In this document: piece after piece, positions 48,331-59,281 of the stretch
How positions within the stretch are numbered: position 1 is the stretch's first letter
Layout of the letters: each line of letters opens with the position of its first letter
From: Streptomyces sp. WMMB303
Lineage (GTDB): Bacteria > Actinomycetota > Actinomycetes > Streptomycetales > Streptomycetaceae
DNA: 64,000 nt
Direction of reading: 5' to 3'
Assembly: GCF_029351045.1 (NCBI RefSeq)
Contig: NZ_JARKIN010000001.1
Coordinates: forward strand, 5,549,001-5,613,000
Notes under the pieces: generated by a model
Databases searched by the model: none
Told to the model about the DNA's origin: nothing
Seen by the model: only the letters and a program-made list of their open reading frames with translations
Made by a program: the position numbers and the translations under genes

Positions 48331-49512
48331 GTGTTGAGGGTGTTGCGGGAGGCCGGGGCGCGACGGACGTGCGGAGAAGGGCCGAGCGCCGGGGCCCGGC
48401 CGAGGGTCGGTGCGATGTCGGCGGGGCTCGTACTGGCTGCCGCGGCCGTGCTGGTGCCCGGCGCGGTGGTGGACGCCGGCGCGGTACCGGTGGCGGGGGC
48501 GCAAGCGCCCGGTGCTCCGCGGCCGGGCCCGGAGCCGGGACCGCCGAGCGCGCGGCACGGATCCGTCGGGGAACTGCTGGGCGAGCTGAGCGTGCTGTAC
48601 CAGCGCACGGAGGAGGCTTCGGAGGCGTACAACGGCACAGCGGAGAAGCTCAAGGCACAGCGCGCGACGGCCCGACGGACCCAGGCCGAACTGGGTCGGG
48701 CCCGTTCGGTGCTGGCACGGGAGCGGCGACGCGCAGGTGAGCTGGCCCGGCAGCAGTACCGGAGCGGGGGTACGGGAATCCCTCCGGCGGTGCGGATGCT
48801 GCTCACGCGGAACCCCCACCGGCTGCTCGATCGAGGGCACCTGCTCCAGCGGGCGGCGGACGACCAGGCCGACACGCTGCGCAGGCTCGCGCAAGGACAG
48901 CGCCGGCACACGGCCGCGGTCCGCAAGGCGCGTGCGGCGGTGAGTCGGCAGGAGCGGCTGGCGGAGCGCAAGAAGCACCAGCGCAACGATGTGCGCGAAC
49001 GGCTGCGGAAGGTCGAGGGGCTGCTCTCGTCGCTGACCGGAGAGCAGCTCGCCCGCCTGAACGCCCTCGAGGGCGAGCGTACGGACGCGGCGCAGCAGAA
49101 GTTGGTGGCCGGGGGCGCGCTGAATCCCAGCGGCGCCGGCCGACCCGCTTCCGCGCAGGGACAGAAGGCGCTCGACTGGGCGCTGGAGCAGATCGGCAAA
49201 CCGTATGTGTGGGGTGCCGAGGGGCCGGGAGCGTTCGACTGCTCGGGGCTCACCCGGCAGGCGTGGCACCATGCGGGCCGGGAGATCCCGCGTACCAGCC
49301 AGGGGCAGTGGCGACAGCTGCCGAAAGTGGAGCTGGCCGAACTGCGCCCGGGCGATCTGGTGATCTATTTCGAGCGTGCGACGCATGTGGCCCTGTACGC
49401 GGGAGGGGGACGGGTGGTACAGGCCCCACGCCCCGGAAGCGAGGTGAGACTGACCGACCTCGCCGTGGACCCGCCCATCGGCGCGGTACGGCCGGACGGA
49501 CGGCGCGCATGA
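48331..49512 (+). CDS. Secreted NlpC/P60 peptidoglycan endopeptidase
   Basis: 393 residues, GTG at 48331 with GAGG upstream. Signal or anchor segment (SAGLVLAAAAVLVPGAVV, about 30-47), an extended coiled coil (about 80-255, EASEAYNGTAEKLKAQRATA, QLARLNALEGERTDAAQQKL) and a C-terminal NlpC/P60 domain (about 270-390): catalytic Cys in GAFDCSGLTRQAWHHAG and His in ATHVALYAGGG. This is the RipA/CwlO layout of D,L-endopeptidases that cut between D-Glu and diaminopimelate during growth or septation; the coiled coil normally autoinhibits. Confidence 0.92.
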   Translation: MLRVLREAGARRTCGEGPSAGARPRVGAMSAGLVLAAAAVLVPGAVVDAGAVPVAGAQAPGAPRPGPEPGPPSARHGSVGELLGELSVLYQRTEEASEAYNGTAEKLKAQRATARRTQAELGRARSVLARERRRAGELARQQYRSGGTGIPPAVRMLLTRNPHRLLDRGHLLQRAADDQADTLRRLAQGQRRHTAAVRKARAAVSRQERLAERKKHQRNDVRERLRKVEGLLSSLTGEQLARLNALEGERTDAAQQKLVAGGALNPSGAGRPASAQGQKALDWALEQIGKPYVWGAEGPGAFDCSGLTRQAWHHAGREIPRTSQGQWRQLPKVELAELRPGDLVIYFERATHVALYAGGGRVVQAPRPGSEVRLTDLAVDPPIGAVRPDGRRA

Positions 49513-49595
49513 GGCGGGCGGCCTTGAGGCGGGCCCGAGCCGCGGAGGGGGTCCCGGCCACGGGCTCGTCCACCGAGCCGGCCACGGCCCCGGCG

Positions 49596-50417
49596 TCAGT
49601 CCAGCTCGGCGAGGAGCACCGTGGCATCGTCGTGCTGTTTGCCGCTCCGGGGTGCCGATTCCGACTCGGCGGTCCGCACGCGCCGGACGAGGGCGCGCGC
49701 CCCTTCCTTGCGCACGAGAGCGAGGAGTCCGGCCCAGTCGCCGAGGTGGAAGGTCTCCGTCCAACGCGTTGCGCCGTCGGTGGCGGCGAGCAGGGCGTGG
49801 ACCTCGCGCCTGGGGTGACTGCCCGTCACCGCGTACGCGGTGACACCCGGATCGGCGGCAGCCGTGTGGAAACCGCTGCCGTCCGGCGCGTTGCGCAGCG
49901 CCTCGACAGCGTCCACGTAGGCCCCGCGATCGGATTCCTCGCCGGTCATTCGGGCCCGCTCGCGCAGGGTGCGCACACTGGCGGGCAGTTCGGCCAGGCG
50001 CCGGTCGAGAAGCGGCTGCACCGCGCCGTCGGCGGTCTCCAGGAGGAGCGCGGAATCGGAGAGCACCAGGTGCTCGACCCGCTCCTCGTCCCAGCGGGCG
50101 GCGACGACGGTTGCCTGAGGGGTGCGGGGGTGAAAAAGATCACATGTGTCGCGATGAGCGTCCCGGGTCCGGACGACGGCGGCACCGAGGCATTCGGCCA
50201 GCGGCATGTCCCGGCGTGTCCCCGCCAGTTCGAGCAGCGCGCCCCCGAGCCGTGCCACGAACCACGGCACCCCGTGGCGGCAGCCGTCCTCCGCCGGTGG
50301 GGTGACCCCGTCCAGCACCACGAGCGCTCCGCCGCCGACAGCGGGAACGGCGGCCGACACGTAGTCCTCGTTGAGGCGTTGGGGGCTGCCGGGCTCGGTG
50401 ACCATGTCGATGCGCAT
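49596..50417 (-). CDS. PP2C-like protein phosphatase family protein
   Basis: 273 residues, ATG at 50417. Shows the PP2C outline: NEDYVSAAVPAVGGGALVVLDGVT (as NEDYVSAAVP, then GGALVVLDGVT), LVLSDSALLLETADGAVQPL and C-terminal KQHDDATVLLAELD. The first metal motif has a single Asp-Gly followed by Val-Thr, not DGxGG, and the internal SDG turn is SDS, so activity is uncertain. Ribosome-binding site weak. Convergent with the NlpC/P60 gene. Confidence 0.8.
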   Translation of the reverse strand: MRIDMVTEPGSPQRLNEDYVSAAVPAVGGGALVVLDGVTPPAEDGCRHGVPWFVARLGGALLELAGTRRDMPLAECLGAAVVRTRDAHRDTCDLFHPRTPQATVVAARWDEERVEHLVLSDSALLLETADGAVQPLLDRRLAELPASVRTLRERARMTGEESDRGAYVDAVEALRNAPDGSGFHTAAADPGVTAYAVTGSHPRREVHALLAATDGATRWTETFHLGDWAGLLALVRKEGARALVRRVRTAESESAPRSGKQHDDATVLLAELD

Positions 50418-50942
50418 GGCCCGCAGTCTGCCCGACAGCGGATCACCGCAGCGCCGAGGACTGCCGGGCAGCTCACCGCCCGTCGGATCCGGCGGGCGGG
50501 AGGGGCACCGGGAGCCCTCCGCCCGGCGCCACTCCCGGGTACGCGCGTGGGCCGGAAGGCCGGAAAGCGACCGGTTGCCGAACGGAACCGATTCCTCCGC
50601 ACAGTGCGGCAGGCATCCTGCCAGGACCGCGCACGGATTTCCAACCAGTGCCCGAGGGACGGACATCGCCCGGCTCGGGCCGAGTTGTTCCGCCGCCGAG
50701 GAGTGATGTTCACTCCTTCGGGTGGCCCAGCAGGGGATTCTCACCCGCCTCAGGAGCGCACTGCCAAGGTCGGTCGTCGAGTGTGGGGACACCGCTGCCG
50801 AGCGCCGCGCGTCCAGGGGCCCGGAGAGGTAGCTGGGGACGGAAGGACGCGGAGGGTGCCGGCGCGGGGGCGGGGCCACCCTCTCGCCACACACGTTGGA
50901 CTGTGCCGCCCGGGCTCCGGGAGAGGCGGGACGAGATTGCGA
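50418..50942. other. Gap upstream of the conservon genes
   Basis: About 525 bases between divergent genes (PP2C-like leftward, CvnA-like rightward). No supported gene. A promoter for each must lie here; none is clear. Confidence 0.4.
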
Positions 50943-53900
50943 GTGCGGGTGCGGAAGAAGCAACGTCTCAAAGCGGACGTTCCCCAGGCAACGGCGACCG
51001 GCACCGGCGCCACCGGGGAAGCGGAAGCCACAAGGAGCGCGGAACCCCCCGCTGCGGCGGACACGGAGGCCCTCACCCCTGCGGGCCGTCGGCGCGGGCG
51101 GGCGCGCAACCGGCTGCTGGTGTCCGTCGCGGTGGGAGCCGTGGCGGTGGTGGCGGCCGGCGCACCCACCCTCGTCGCCGGTTCCCGGGACGCCGCCGAC
51201 GCACAGGATCTCGTCGACCTGGCGCGGCTCGACCAGCAGGCCATCGCCCTGTCCCATTCCCTCGCGGACGAGCGCGACGGAATGGTCGAACGCCACGCCG
51301 CGGACGGCGGCGGAGACAAGAGCGGCGCGGGCGTCGGCGAGGCCCAGCAGAACCGGGTGGACCGGCTGGCCCGCGAGCTGCGCACGGCGGCGGAAGCGGC
51401 GCCGTCGGGGCCCGCGGGATCGTCCGCCTCCCCGGCCTCCATCGTCCAGGCGCTCGAGAAGCTGCCCGGAGTCCGGCAGCGTGCTCTGGCGGGCAAGGGC
51501 GACCCGCTGGACTCCTATGACGCCTACTCCGAAGTCATCCAGACCCTCCGCCGCCTCACCCGCGGTATCGCCGACGGCCTGCCCGCACGGGCGGCCGACC
51601 GGACGGCGGCGGCCCTCCCCGACCTGGCCCGCGCCGTCGACCAGGCGTCGGCCACCCGCGGGCTGCTGGAAGCGGCCCTCGCGGGGGAGGGCTCCCAGCG
51701 TGCGCTGGTCACTGCTGCCGGGCAGGCCCGGGTCCGGGAACAGGCGGCCCTGGCGGACTTCGAGGAGACGGCCGACACCGAGGCACGCGACCGATACCGC
51801 ACGACCGTGAACGGTACGGACGTGAACGTCGCCGAGCGCTACCTGAAGTCCGTCACCGCGCAGAACCGGCTCACTCCCGGTACCCGCGCGCTGGACCAGG
51901 AGCGGTTCGACAGCTCCGTCTCGGCCCGCCTCGCTCATATGCGCGGGGTGCAGTCGTCGTTCGCTGCGGCGGAGACCGAACGGCTGGAGAAGCTGCGGGA
52001 CGACGACGTGACAGCACTGCAGCTGCGCGCCGGGCTGGTGGGGGGCTGCCTCCTGCTCGCCGTCGCCGTCAGTGTCGCGGTCGCCCGCTCGCTCACCCGC
52101 CCGCTCTCGGTGCTCAAGCGCGGTTCGCAGCGGCTCGGCAAGGACCCCGCGGGCGAGGAGCCGATCACCTTCCGCGGCCGCAATGACGAATTCGCGGACG
52201 TGGTGCGGGCGCTCAACACGCTGCGTGCCACCGCGGCCGATCTGCGGCGCCGGTCGGCCTGCGCGGAGCAGGAACAGGACCAGCTGGCGGTCGAGAAGGC
52301 ACAACTGACCGAGCGCCATCAGTTGCTGGGAGAAGAGTGCGACGCTCTGCGGGAAGAACTCCGGGCGGCGCGCGAGAAGTCGCCCGCCGCGGCCCCGCAC
52401 CGCGCTGCCACGGCACCGACGGGTGCTCAGGACGCCGTTGCGGCCGGCGTCGGCGAAGGGACCCGCGAGGGCGCCGGTGGCGAGGCGGGGGCGGACCGCA
52501 GCGCGTTCGCCGACCTGGGTAGCCGCACCCTCACACTGGTCGAACACCAGCTCGGCATCATCGAGGGTCTGGAGGAGAGGGAGGCGGACCCCGACCGGCT
52601 CGACACCCTCTTCAAGCTGGACCACCTGGCCACACGCATGCGGCGGCACAGCGAGAATCTCCTGCTGCTGGCGGGTACGGACCGCACCGAGGGCCACGAC
52701 TCGTCCGCGACCGTGCCCCCGGCGCCGCTGTTGGACGTGCTGCGCGCGGCTGTCAGCGAGATAGCGCAGTACGAGCGGGTGGAGTTGGGGACACCGGCGC
52801 CGGAGGTTCAGGTCACCGGGTCCGCCGCCGATGATCTCAGCCATCTGGTCGCCGAACTCCTGGACAACGCGGCGGGCTTCTCCCCCGACGGATCCGGAGT
52901 GCGTCTCGGCGCCCGGCTGCTGGAGGGCGGAGCTGCCCTGATCTCCGTGGAGGACGAGGGCCAGGGGATGCCCGGGCCGCAGCTCGCCGAGCTCAACACC
53001 CGATTGGCGGAACCGCGGGCCGAGATCGAGCTCCAGGCGCTGCGGTCGAGCAACGGCTGGGGCCTGGGGATGTACGTGGTCGCCCGGTTGTCGGCCCGGC
53101 ACGGGATCCGGGTGGGACTGCGCGAGCGGGAGGAGGGCGGCACCGTGGCCGAGGTGACTGTGCCCCGAGTCCTGCTGCCCGGCAGCGGTGACGGGGCGGG
53201 GCCGCCGCTTGAAGCGGAGGACCACGCACGGACCGTGGACGAGCGCCCGCAGGCCGGCGCACAGCTGTACGCCAGGCCGGCGGAGCCGGAGCGGGAGGAG
53301 GAGCCGGACGCCGCGGTCGGGGGAGCTGCCTGGACGGGGGCCGCCGCACCGGGGGCCGCGCCCCCGGCGGGCACAGCCGCGCCGGGCGCATCCGGGGAGA
53401 ACGCCGCCGGGCCGGAGGCCCGGCACGCCGAGCCCCGAGGGCCCCTCACCCATCCGGGCCTGCCGCAGCGGGTGCGGAGGGAGACGCCGCGCGAGTCGGC
53501 CGTCCCGCATCCGCGCAGCGGGGCCACCGCGGAGGAGTTGCGCCGCAGGCTCGACGGGTTCCAGCAGGGGGCTCGGAAAGGGCTCCGGGACGCGGGAACG
53601 CCGGCCGAGCCGACAACCGCCAGGGTCCCCTCTCCGGCCGGTTCGCCCGAGGCCGAACGAATCCGGCACGGCGAACACAGCGAACGCTGCGAGCACGGCG
53701 AACACGCCGAACACTGCGAACGCTGCGAACACGCCGAGCAGACCGGCCAGGACACGCCGCACGACGAGCAGAACCAGCCCTCCGCGCTCCGGGAACCGGA
53801 GCAACACGCCGCGCACGACGGGCAGGACGCGCGAAGTCGGCACGCCGGGCAGGATGTGCGGGAAGCGCACGAGGGCCACGCCGGGCACGACGGACCGGTG

Positions 53901-54071
53901 CCGCGCCCCGACGGACCCGGCGGGCACGAGCAGCGGGACACCCCGCGGGGCCGGGAGGGCCGGGGAAGCGAACAGGAAGCACCGGGCGCGCAGCCCGAGG
54001 ACATCAGCAGTGCGGAAAAGCGAGCGGGGGCGCAGCTTGACGGTGGTACCGCCGAGGAGGCACGTAAGTGA
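50943..54071 (+). CDS. cvnA: Conservon CvnA-like nitrate-sensing-type sensor ATPase
   Basis: 1042 residues from GTG at 50943 (TTG 50937 and GTG 50949 are alternatives). Membrane helix (57-80), large extracytoplasmic NIT-like helical sensor (about 80-350), second helix (about 355-380, GLVGGCLLLAVAVSVAVARS), HAMP, coiled coil, dimerisation helix (LFKLDHLATRMRRHSENLLL) and HATPase_c with LVAELLDNAAGFSPDGSG, EDEGQGM and GLGMYVVARLSARHGI. A roughly 300-residue disordered tail includes a His/Glu/Cys repeat. This is the histidine-kinase-like first member of conservons, membrane complexes resembling eukaryotic G-protein systems. It overlaps the roadblock gene by 4 bp. Confidence 0.88.
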   Translation: MRVRKKQRLKADVPQATATGTGATGEAEATRSAEPPAAADTEALTPAGRRRGRARNRLLVSVAVGAVAVVAAGAPTLVAGSRDAADAQDLVDLARLDQQAIALSHSLADERDGMVERHAADGGGDKSGAGVGEAQQNRVDRLARELRTAAEAAPSGPAGSSASPASIVQALEKLPGVRQRALAGKGDPLDSYDAYSEVIQTLRRLTRGIADGLPARAADRTAAALPDLARAVDQASATRGLLEAALAGEGSQRALVTAAGQARVREQAALADFEETADTEARDRYRTTVNGTDVNVAERYLKSVTAQNRLTPGTRALDQERFDSSVSARLAHMRGVQSSFAAAETERLEKLRDDDVTALQLRAGLVGGCLLLAVAVSVAVARSLTRPLSVLKRGSQRLGKDPAGEEPITFRGRNDEFADVVRALNTLRATAADLRRRSACAEQEQDQLAVEKAQLTERHQLLGEECDALREELRAAREKSPAAAPHRAATAPTGAQDAVAAGVGEGTREGAGGEAGADRSAFADLGSRTLTLVEHQLGIIEGLEEREADPDRLDTLFKLDHLATRMRRHSENLLLLAGTDRTEGHDSSATVPPAPLLDVLRAAVSEIAQYERVELGTPAPEVQVTGSAADDLSHLVAELLDNAAGFSPDGSGVRLGARLLEGGAALISVEDEGQGMPGPQLAELNTRLAEPRAEIELQALRSSNGWGLGMYVVARLSARHGIRVGLREREEGGTVAEVTVPRVLLPGSGDGAGPPLEAEDHARTVDERPQAGAQLYARPAEPEREEEPDAAVGGAAWTGAAAPGAAPPAGTAAPGASGENAAGPEARHAEPRGPLTHPGLPQRVRRETPRESAVPHPRSGATAEELRRRLDGFQQGARKGLRDAGTPAEPTTARVPSPAGSPEAERIRHGEHSERCEHGEHAEHCERCEHAEQTGQDTPHDEQNQPSALREPEQHAAHDGQDARSRHAGQDVREAHEGHAGHDGPVPRPDGPGGHEQRDTPRGREGRGSEQEAPGAQPEDISSAEKRAGAQLDGGTAEEARK
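53664..53742 (+). repeat. His/Glu/Cys-coding repeat in the CvnA tail
   Basis: GCGAACGCTGCGA occurs at 53680 and again at 53716 within a 36-bp near-duplication; shorter GCGAACAC units recur throughout. The peptide reads HGEHSERCEHGEHAEHCERC, dense in metal-binding side chains. Confidence 0.75.
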
Positions 54072-54748
54072 ACCCGCTCAACACGGGCACGTCCGGCAGC
54101 GCGGAGGCACGTAACCTTCGCCGGCTGCTCGGCAAACTGGTCGAAGAGGTGCCGGGGATCCGGTCCGTGGCGGTCGTCTCGTCCGACGGCCTGCTGCTGC
54201 TCGCGTCCGACCCCGCGCTCGGCGTCGAGCACGGGTCCATCGCCTTGGGGACCGGCTTCGGCCGCTCCGTCGTGGGCTCCGAACAGGGGCGGCGCCAGGA
54301 GCAGCACACGGGGCTCCTCGAGCAGCAGCCCGCGTACGCGGGACAGGGTGCGGGGGCCCCGACGGCGGCCCGCGAGGCGGGCGCCACACGGGCGGGCATC
54401 CCGGTGCGGCGGCGGCGCGGCGGGCGCCCGGCCGCCGGCCCCCGGGGCACCAGCGGGGACCTGGCCGCTCTGGTGTCCGGGGTGGCCTCGCTGACGTTCG
54501 CCGCGGCCGAGCTGATGGAGGCCGGCGTGGTGAAGCAGACCATCGTCTCCATGGACGAGGGCGCGCTGCTGGTGATGGCCATCGGCGACGGCTCGCTGCT
54601 GGGGGTGCATGCCGCGGCCGACTGCGACATGGCGGCGGTCGGCTACCAGATGGGGCTGTTCGTCGGCCGGGCCGGGCACGTGCTGACACCGGAGCTGCGC
54701 AGCGAGCTGCGGGGAGCGGTGGACGCGGGCGCGGGGGCGGGCCGGTAG
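54068..54748 (+). CDS. cvnB: Conservon CvnB-like roadblock/LC7 protein with insertion
   Basis: 226 residues, GTG at 54068 overlapping the cvnA stop (GTGA). Roadblock fold split by an insertion: N-terminal ARNLRRLLGKLVEEVPGIRS, VAVVSSDGLLLLASD (about 15-48), then about 75 residues of Gln/Arg/Gly-rich linker (about 52-128), then SGDLAALVSGVASLTFAAAE, VVKQTIVSMDEGALLVMAIG. Ordinary CvnB proteins are about 140 residues. Roadblock proteins bind and regulate small GTPases, but no CvnC (DUF742) or CvnD GTPase gene follows. Confidence 0.88.
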   Translation: MNPLNTGTSGSAEARNLRRLLGKLVEEVPGIRSVAVVSSDGLLLLASDPALGVEHGSIALGTGFGRSVVGSEQGRRQEQHTGLLEQQPAYAGQGAGAPTAAREAGATRAGIPVRRRRGGRPAAGPRGTSGDLAALVSGVASLTFAAAELMEAGVVKQTIVSMDEGALLVMAIGDGSLLGVHAAADCDMAAVGYQMGLFVGRAGHVLTPELRSELRGAVDAGAGAGR

Positions 54749-54776
54749 GGCTGCCGCGGGGCCCCGTCGCCCGCGG

Positions 54777-55265
54777 CTACTCGTCCTGATCGGCCAGCGA
54801 GTTGAGGCGGTGGAGGAGGCGGGCCAGCTCGGCGATCTCCGTGCGGTCCCAGGCGGCGAGCTTGCGGGCGTAGGACAGGCGGCGCGCGTCCCGTACCCGG
54901 GTGAACCGCTCCCGGCCCTCGGCGGTGAGGCGGACGAGCGAGGCGCGCCGGTCCGCGGGGTCGGTGCGCCGTTCCACCAGGCCGAGCTGCAGCAGCGCGT
55001 GCAGTTGGCGGCTTATCGTCGCCTTGCCGACGCCGAAGTAGGCGGCGAGTTCGGTCGCCCGCTGCTCACCCGCGTCCTCGAGGCGCACCAGCAGTCCGTA
55101 CGCGGCGGGTTCCAGGTCGGGGTGGACCTGGCGGGCCATCTCGCCCGAGGAGGCGCGGGCGCGGCGCAGGAAGACGGCCAACTCCCGTTCGACGTCGAGG
55201 CATTCAGGGCCGAACGGCTCTGCCGGGTCCTCGCGGCCCGCGGGGTCTGTGGACTTCTTGTGCAC
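54777..55265 (-). CDS. MarR-family transcriptional regulator
   Basis: 162 residues from GTG at 55265, placed ten bases after GGAGG; an ATG at 55292 (171 residues) has no such site. Winged HTH: YGLLVRLEDAGEQRATELAA, YFGVGKATISRQLHALLQLG and wing RRTDPADRRASLVRLTAEGR. Divergent from the GH25 lysozyme gene with 264 bases between, so it may control it. Convergent with the conservon genes. Confidence 0.88.
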   Translation of the reverse strand: MHKKSTDPAGREDPAEPFGPECLDVERELAVFLRRARASSGEMARQVHPDLEPAAYGLLVRLEDAGEQRATELAAYFGVGKATISRQLHALLQLGLVERRTDPADRRASLVRLTAEGRERFTRVRDARRLSYARKLAAWDRTEIAELARLLHRLNSLADQDE

Positions 55266-55529
55266 GTCAGTGGTGCCTCCGGCGTTTTCCATGAAGAAAC
55301 TTATCTCCAGCGAGCCCGATCGTCGCAGCTCCGCCAGTATTTCGCAGGAGTAGACCAACGGCAGCGGGTGGGGCGTCTTCCGCGTGGCCGGTCTACGCGC
55401 GTACCTTCGTCCTGACATGACCACACCAGTGGCGTGTTGTTGCTCCCGCGCGTCGCAGAGCAAAACCCCCCACATCGGTAAATACTACGTACGTACCAGA
55501 CCCCCACCACCGAGGCTCCGGAGGCAGCG

Positions 55530-56483
55530 ATGCCCAGCTTCAGATCCGGTACGGCCCGTCGCAGACGCGGAACCGCGGCTGTCATCGGGATGTTCGTCTC
55601 CCTTCTCGCACTCGTCCTGGCGCTTCCGGGCGCGGCCTCGGCCGCTTCCGGCAACGGGGACAGCGGTACGAAGTCGGCCAAGGCCACGACGTCGGGCAAG
55701 GCCACGGAATCGGCCAAGAGCACCGACGGCCTGCGCGGCAATCCCAAGGCGCCCGCCAAGCGCGGCGAAGCCTGGATGGGCGCGGGCGTGCGGATGCACG
55801 AGGGCGACTCCACCGACGGTACCCAGCCCGACAAGAACCGCGCCGGCCTGCTCGCGTCGGTCCACGGCGTGGACGTCAGCAGCCACCAGGGGAACGTCGC
55901 CTGGTCGACGCTGTGGAACAGCGGGGTCCGCTTCGCCTACGCCAAGGCGACCGAGGGCACCAGCTACAAGAACCCCTACTTCGCCCAGCAGTACAACGGC
56001 TCCTACAACGTGGGCATGATCAGGGGCGCGTACCACTTCGCGCTGCCCAACTCCTCCAGCGGCGCCACCCAGGCGAATTACTTCGCCAGCAACGGCGGCG
56101 GCTGGAGCAAGGACGGCAAGACCCTGCCGGGCGTGCTCGACATCGAGTACAACCCCTACGGCGCGACCTGCTTCGGTCTGAGCAAGAGCGCGATGGTGAA
56201 CTGGATCAAGGACTTCACCAGCACCTACAAGGCACGGACCGGGCGCGACGCGGTCATCTACACCACCACGAGCTGGTGGACCCAGTGCACCGGCAACAGC
56301 AGCGCCTTCGGGAATTCCAACCCGCTCTGGATCGCCCGCTACGCCTCGTCGCCGGGCACCCTCCCGGCCGGCTGGGGCTTCTACACCTTCTGGCAGTACA
56401 CCTCCAGCGGCCCGACCGTGGGTGACCACGACTACTTCAACGGGTCGATGACCCGTCTGAAGGTTCTGGCCAACGGAGGCTGA
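55530..56483 (+). CDS. Secreted GH25 lysozyme (N-acetylmuramidase)
   Basis: 317 residues, ATG at 55530 with GGAGG. Twin-Arg-like n-region (RRRRGTAAVIGMFVSLLALV) and cleavage near ASA-ASGN, a Ser/Thr/Lys spacer (about 40-110), then a full GH25 domain (about 110-315): catalytic Asp in HGVDVSSHQGNVAW, AYAKATEGTSYKNPY, Asp and Glu in GVLDIEYNPYG and C-terminal FWQYTSSGPTVGDHDYFNGS. Matches Streptomyces cellosyl-type muramidases that cut the glycan between MurNAc and GlcNAc. A TACGTACGTA palindrome lies about 40 bases upstream. Confidence 0.95.
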   Translation: MPSFRSGTARRRRGTAAVIGMFVSLLALVLALPGAASAASGNGDSGTKSAKATTSGKATESAKSTDGLRGNPKAPAKRGEAWMGAGVRMHEGDSTDGTQPDKNRAGLLASVHGVDVSSHQGNVAWSTLWNSGVRFAYAKATEGTSYKNPYFAQQYNGSYNVGMIRGAYHFALPNSSSGATQANYFASNGGGWSKDGKTLPGVLDIEYNPYGATCFGLSKSAMVNWIKDFTSTYKARTGRDAVIYTTTSWWTQCTGNSSAFGNSNPLWIARYASSPGTLPAGWGFYTFWQYTSSGPTVGDHDYFNGSMTRLKVLANGG

Positions 56484-56507
56484 GCAGTTCCGTCACACCG
56501 CGCATAC

Positions 56508-56540
56508 GAGTGGCCCCCGTCGTGTCCGAGGGGGCCACTC
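56508..56540. terminator. Bidirectional hairpin between GH25 and lon
   Basis: Perfect 11-bp stem GAGTGGCCCCC/GGGGGCCACTC with an eleven-base loop between two convergent genes, 25 bases after the lysozyme stop and 18 bases from the lon stop. Confidence 0.85.
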
Positions 56541-56557
56541 TGCGCCGGTCGCATCCG

Positions 56558-59014
<2,457 letters not shown>

Positions 59015-59035
59015 GATCTCTCCCTAGGCAGGCAA

Positions 59036-59056
59036 GTTGAGTAGTACCCGCTCAAT
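59036..59056 (-). promoter_or_regulatory. HAIR-type operator (HspR box) upstream of lon
   Basis: GTTGAGT-AGTACCC-GCTCAAT on the plus strand (arms at 59037-59042 and 59050-59055), compared with HAIR consensus CTTGAGT-N7-ACTCAAG. The TTGAG/CTCAA cores are perfectly inverted and the seven-base spacer matches. Located 23 bases before the lon start codon. Confidence 0.8.
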
Positions 59057-59269
59057 GCTTTTGAGGCTGCCGATGTTCCCCGAGGGGAGGGAGAAGGCGT
59101 TCGCCGTGAGCGATCGGACCTCCAGACGCACCCGCGACAGCGCACGGAGACGCGCCCAGCCGGGGCGACGCGCAACGGGGACAGCTTTCGAGGACACCCC
59201 GAGGGCGGCAAGCCCCACCCCGGCGAGCGCGATTGACGTGATCATTCCAATTGGATCCTGCGGCCGTCC

Positions 59270-59281
59270 TACGCTGCTCCC
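59270..59281 (+). promoter_or_regulatory. -10 element of leaderless gene at 59282
   Basis: TACGCT (59270-59275), six bases, then ATG at 59282. No ribosome-binding site. Confidence 0.55.

Noticed and set aside
46144..49764. A 1,206-codon minus-strand open frame opposite soxR, the pseudokinase and the peptidase
   Set aside because: Overlaps several supported genes, Arg/Pro/Ser-rich translation, no recognisable domain.
49596..53927. Extension of the PP2C-like gene upstream through the sensor gene on the minus strand
   Set aside because: Homology begins only at the ATG at 50417; the extension is antisense shadow.
59024..59245. A 73-residue minus-strand frame starting ATG at 59245 with a hydrophobic N terminus
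   Set aside because: It covers the lon promoter and HAIR box and ends inside the lon leader; no ribosome-binding site or family resemblance.
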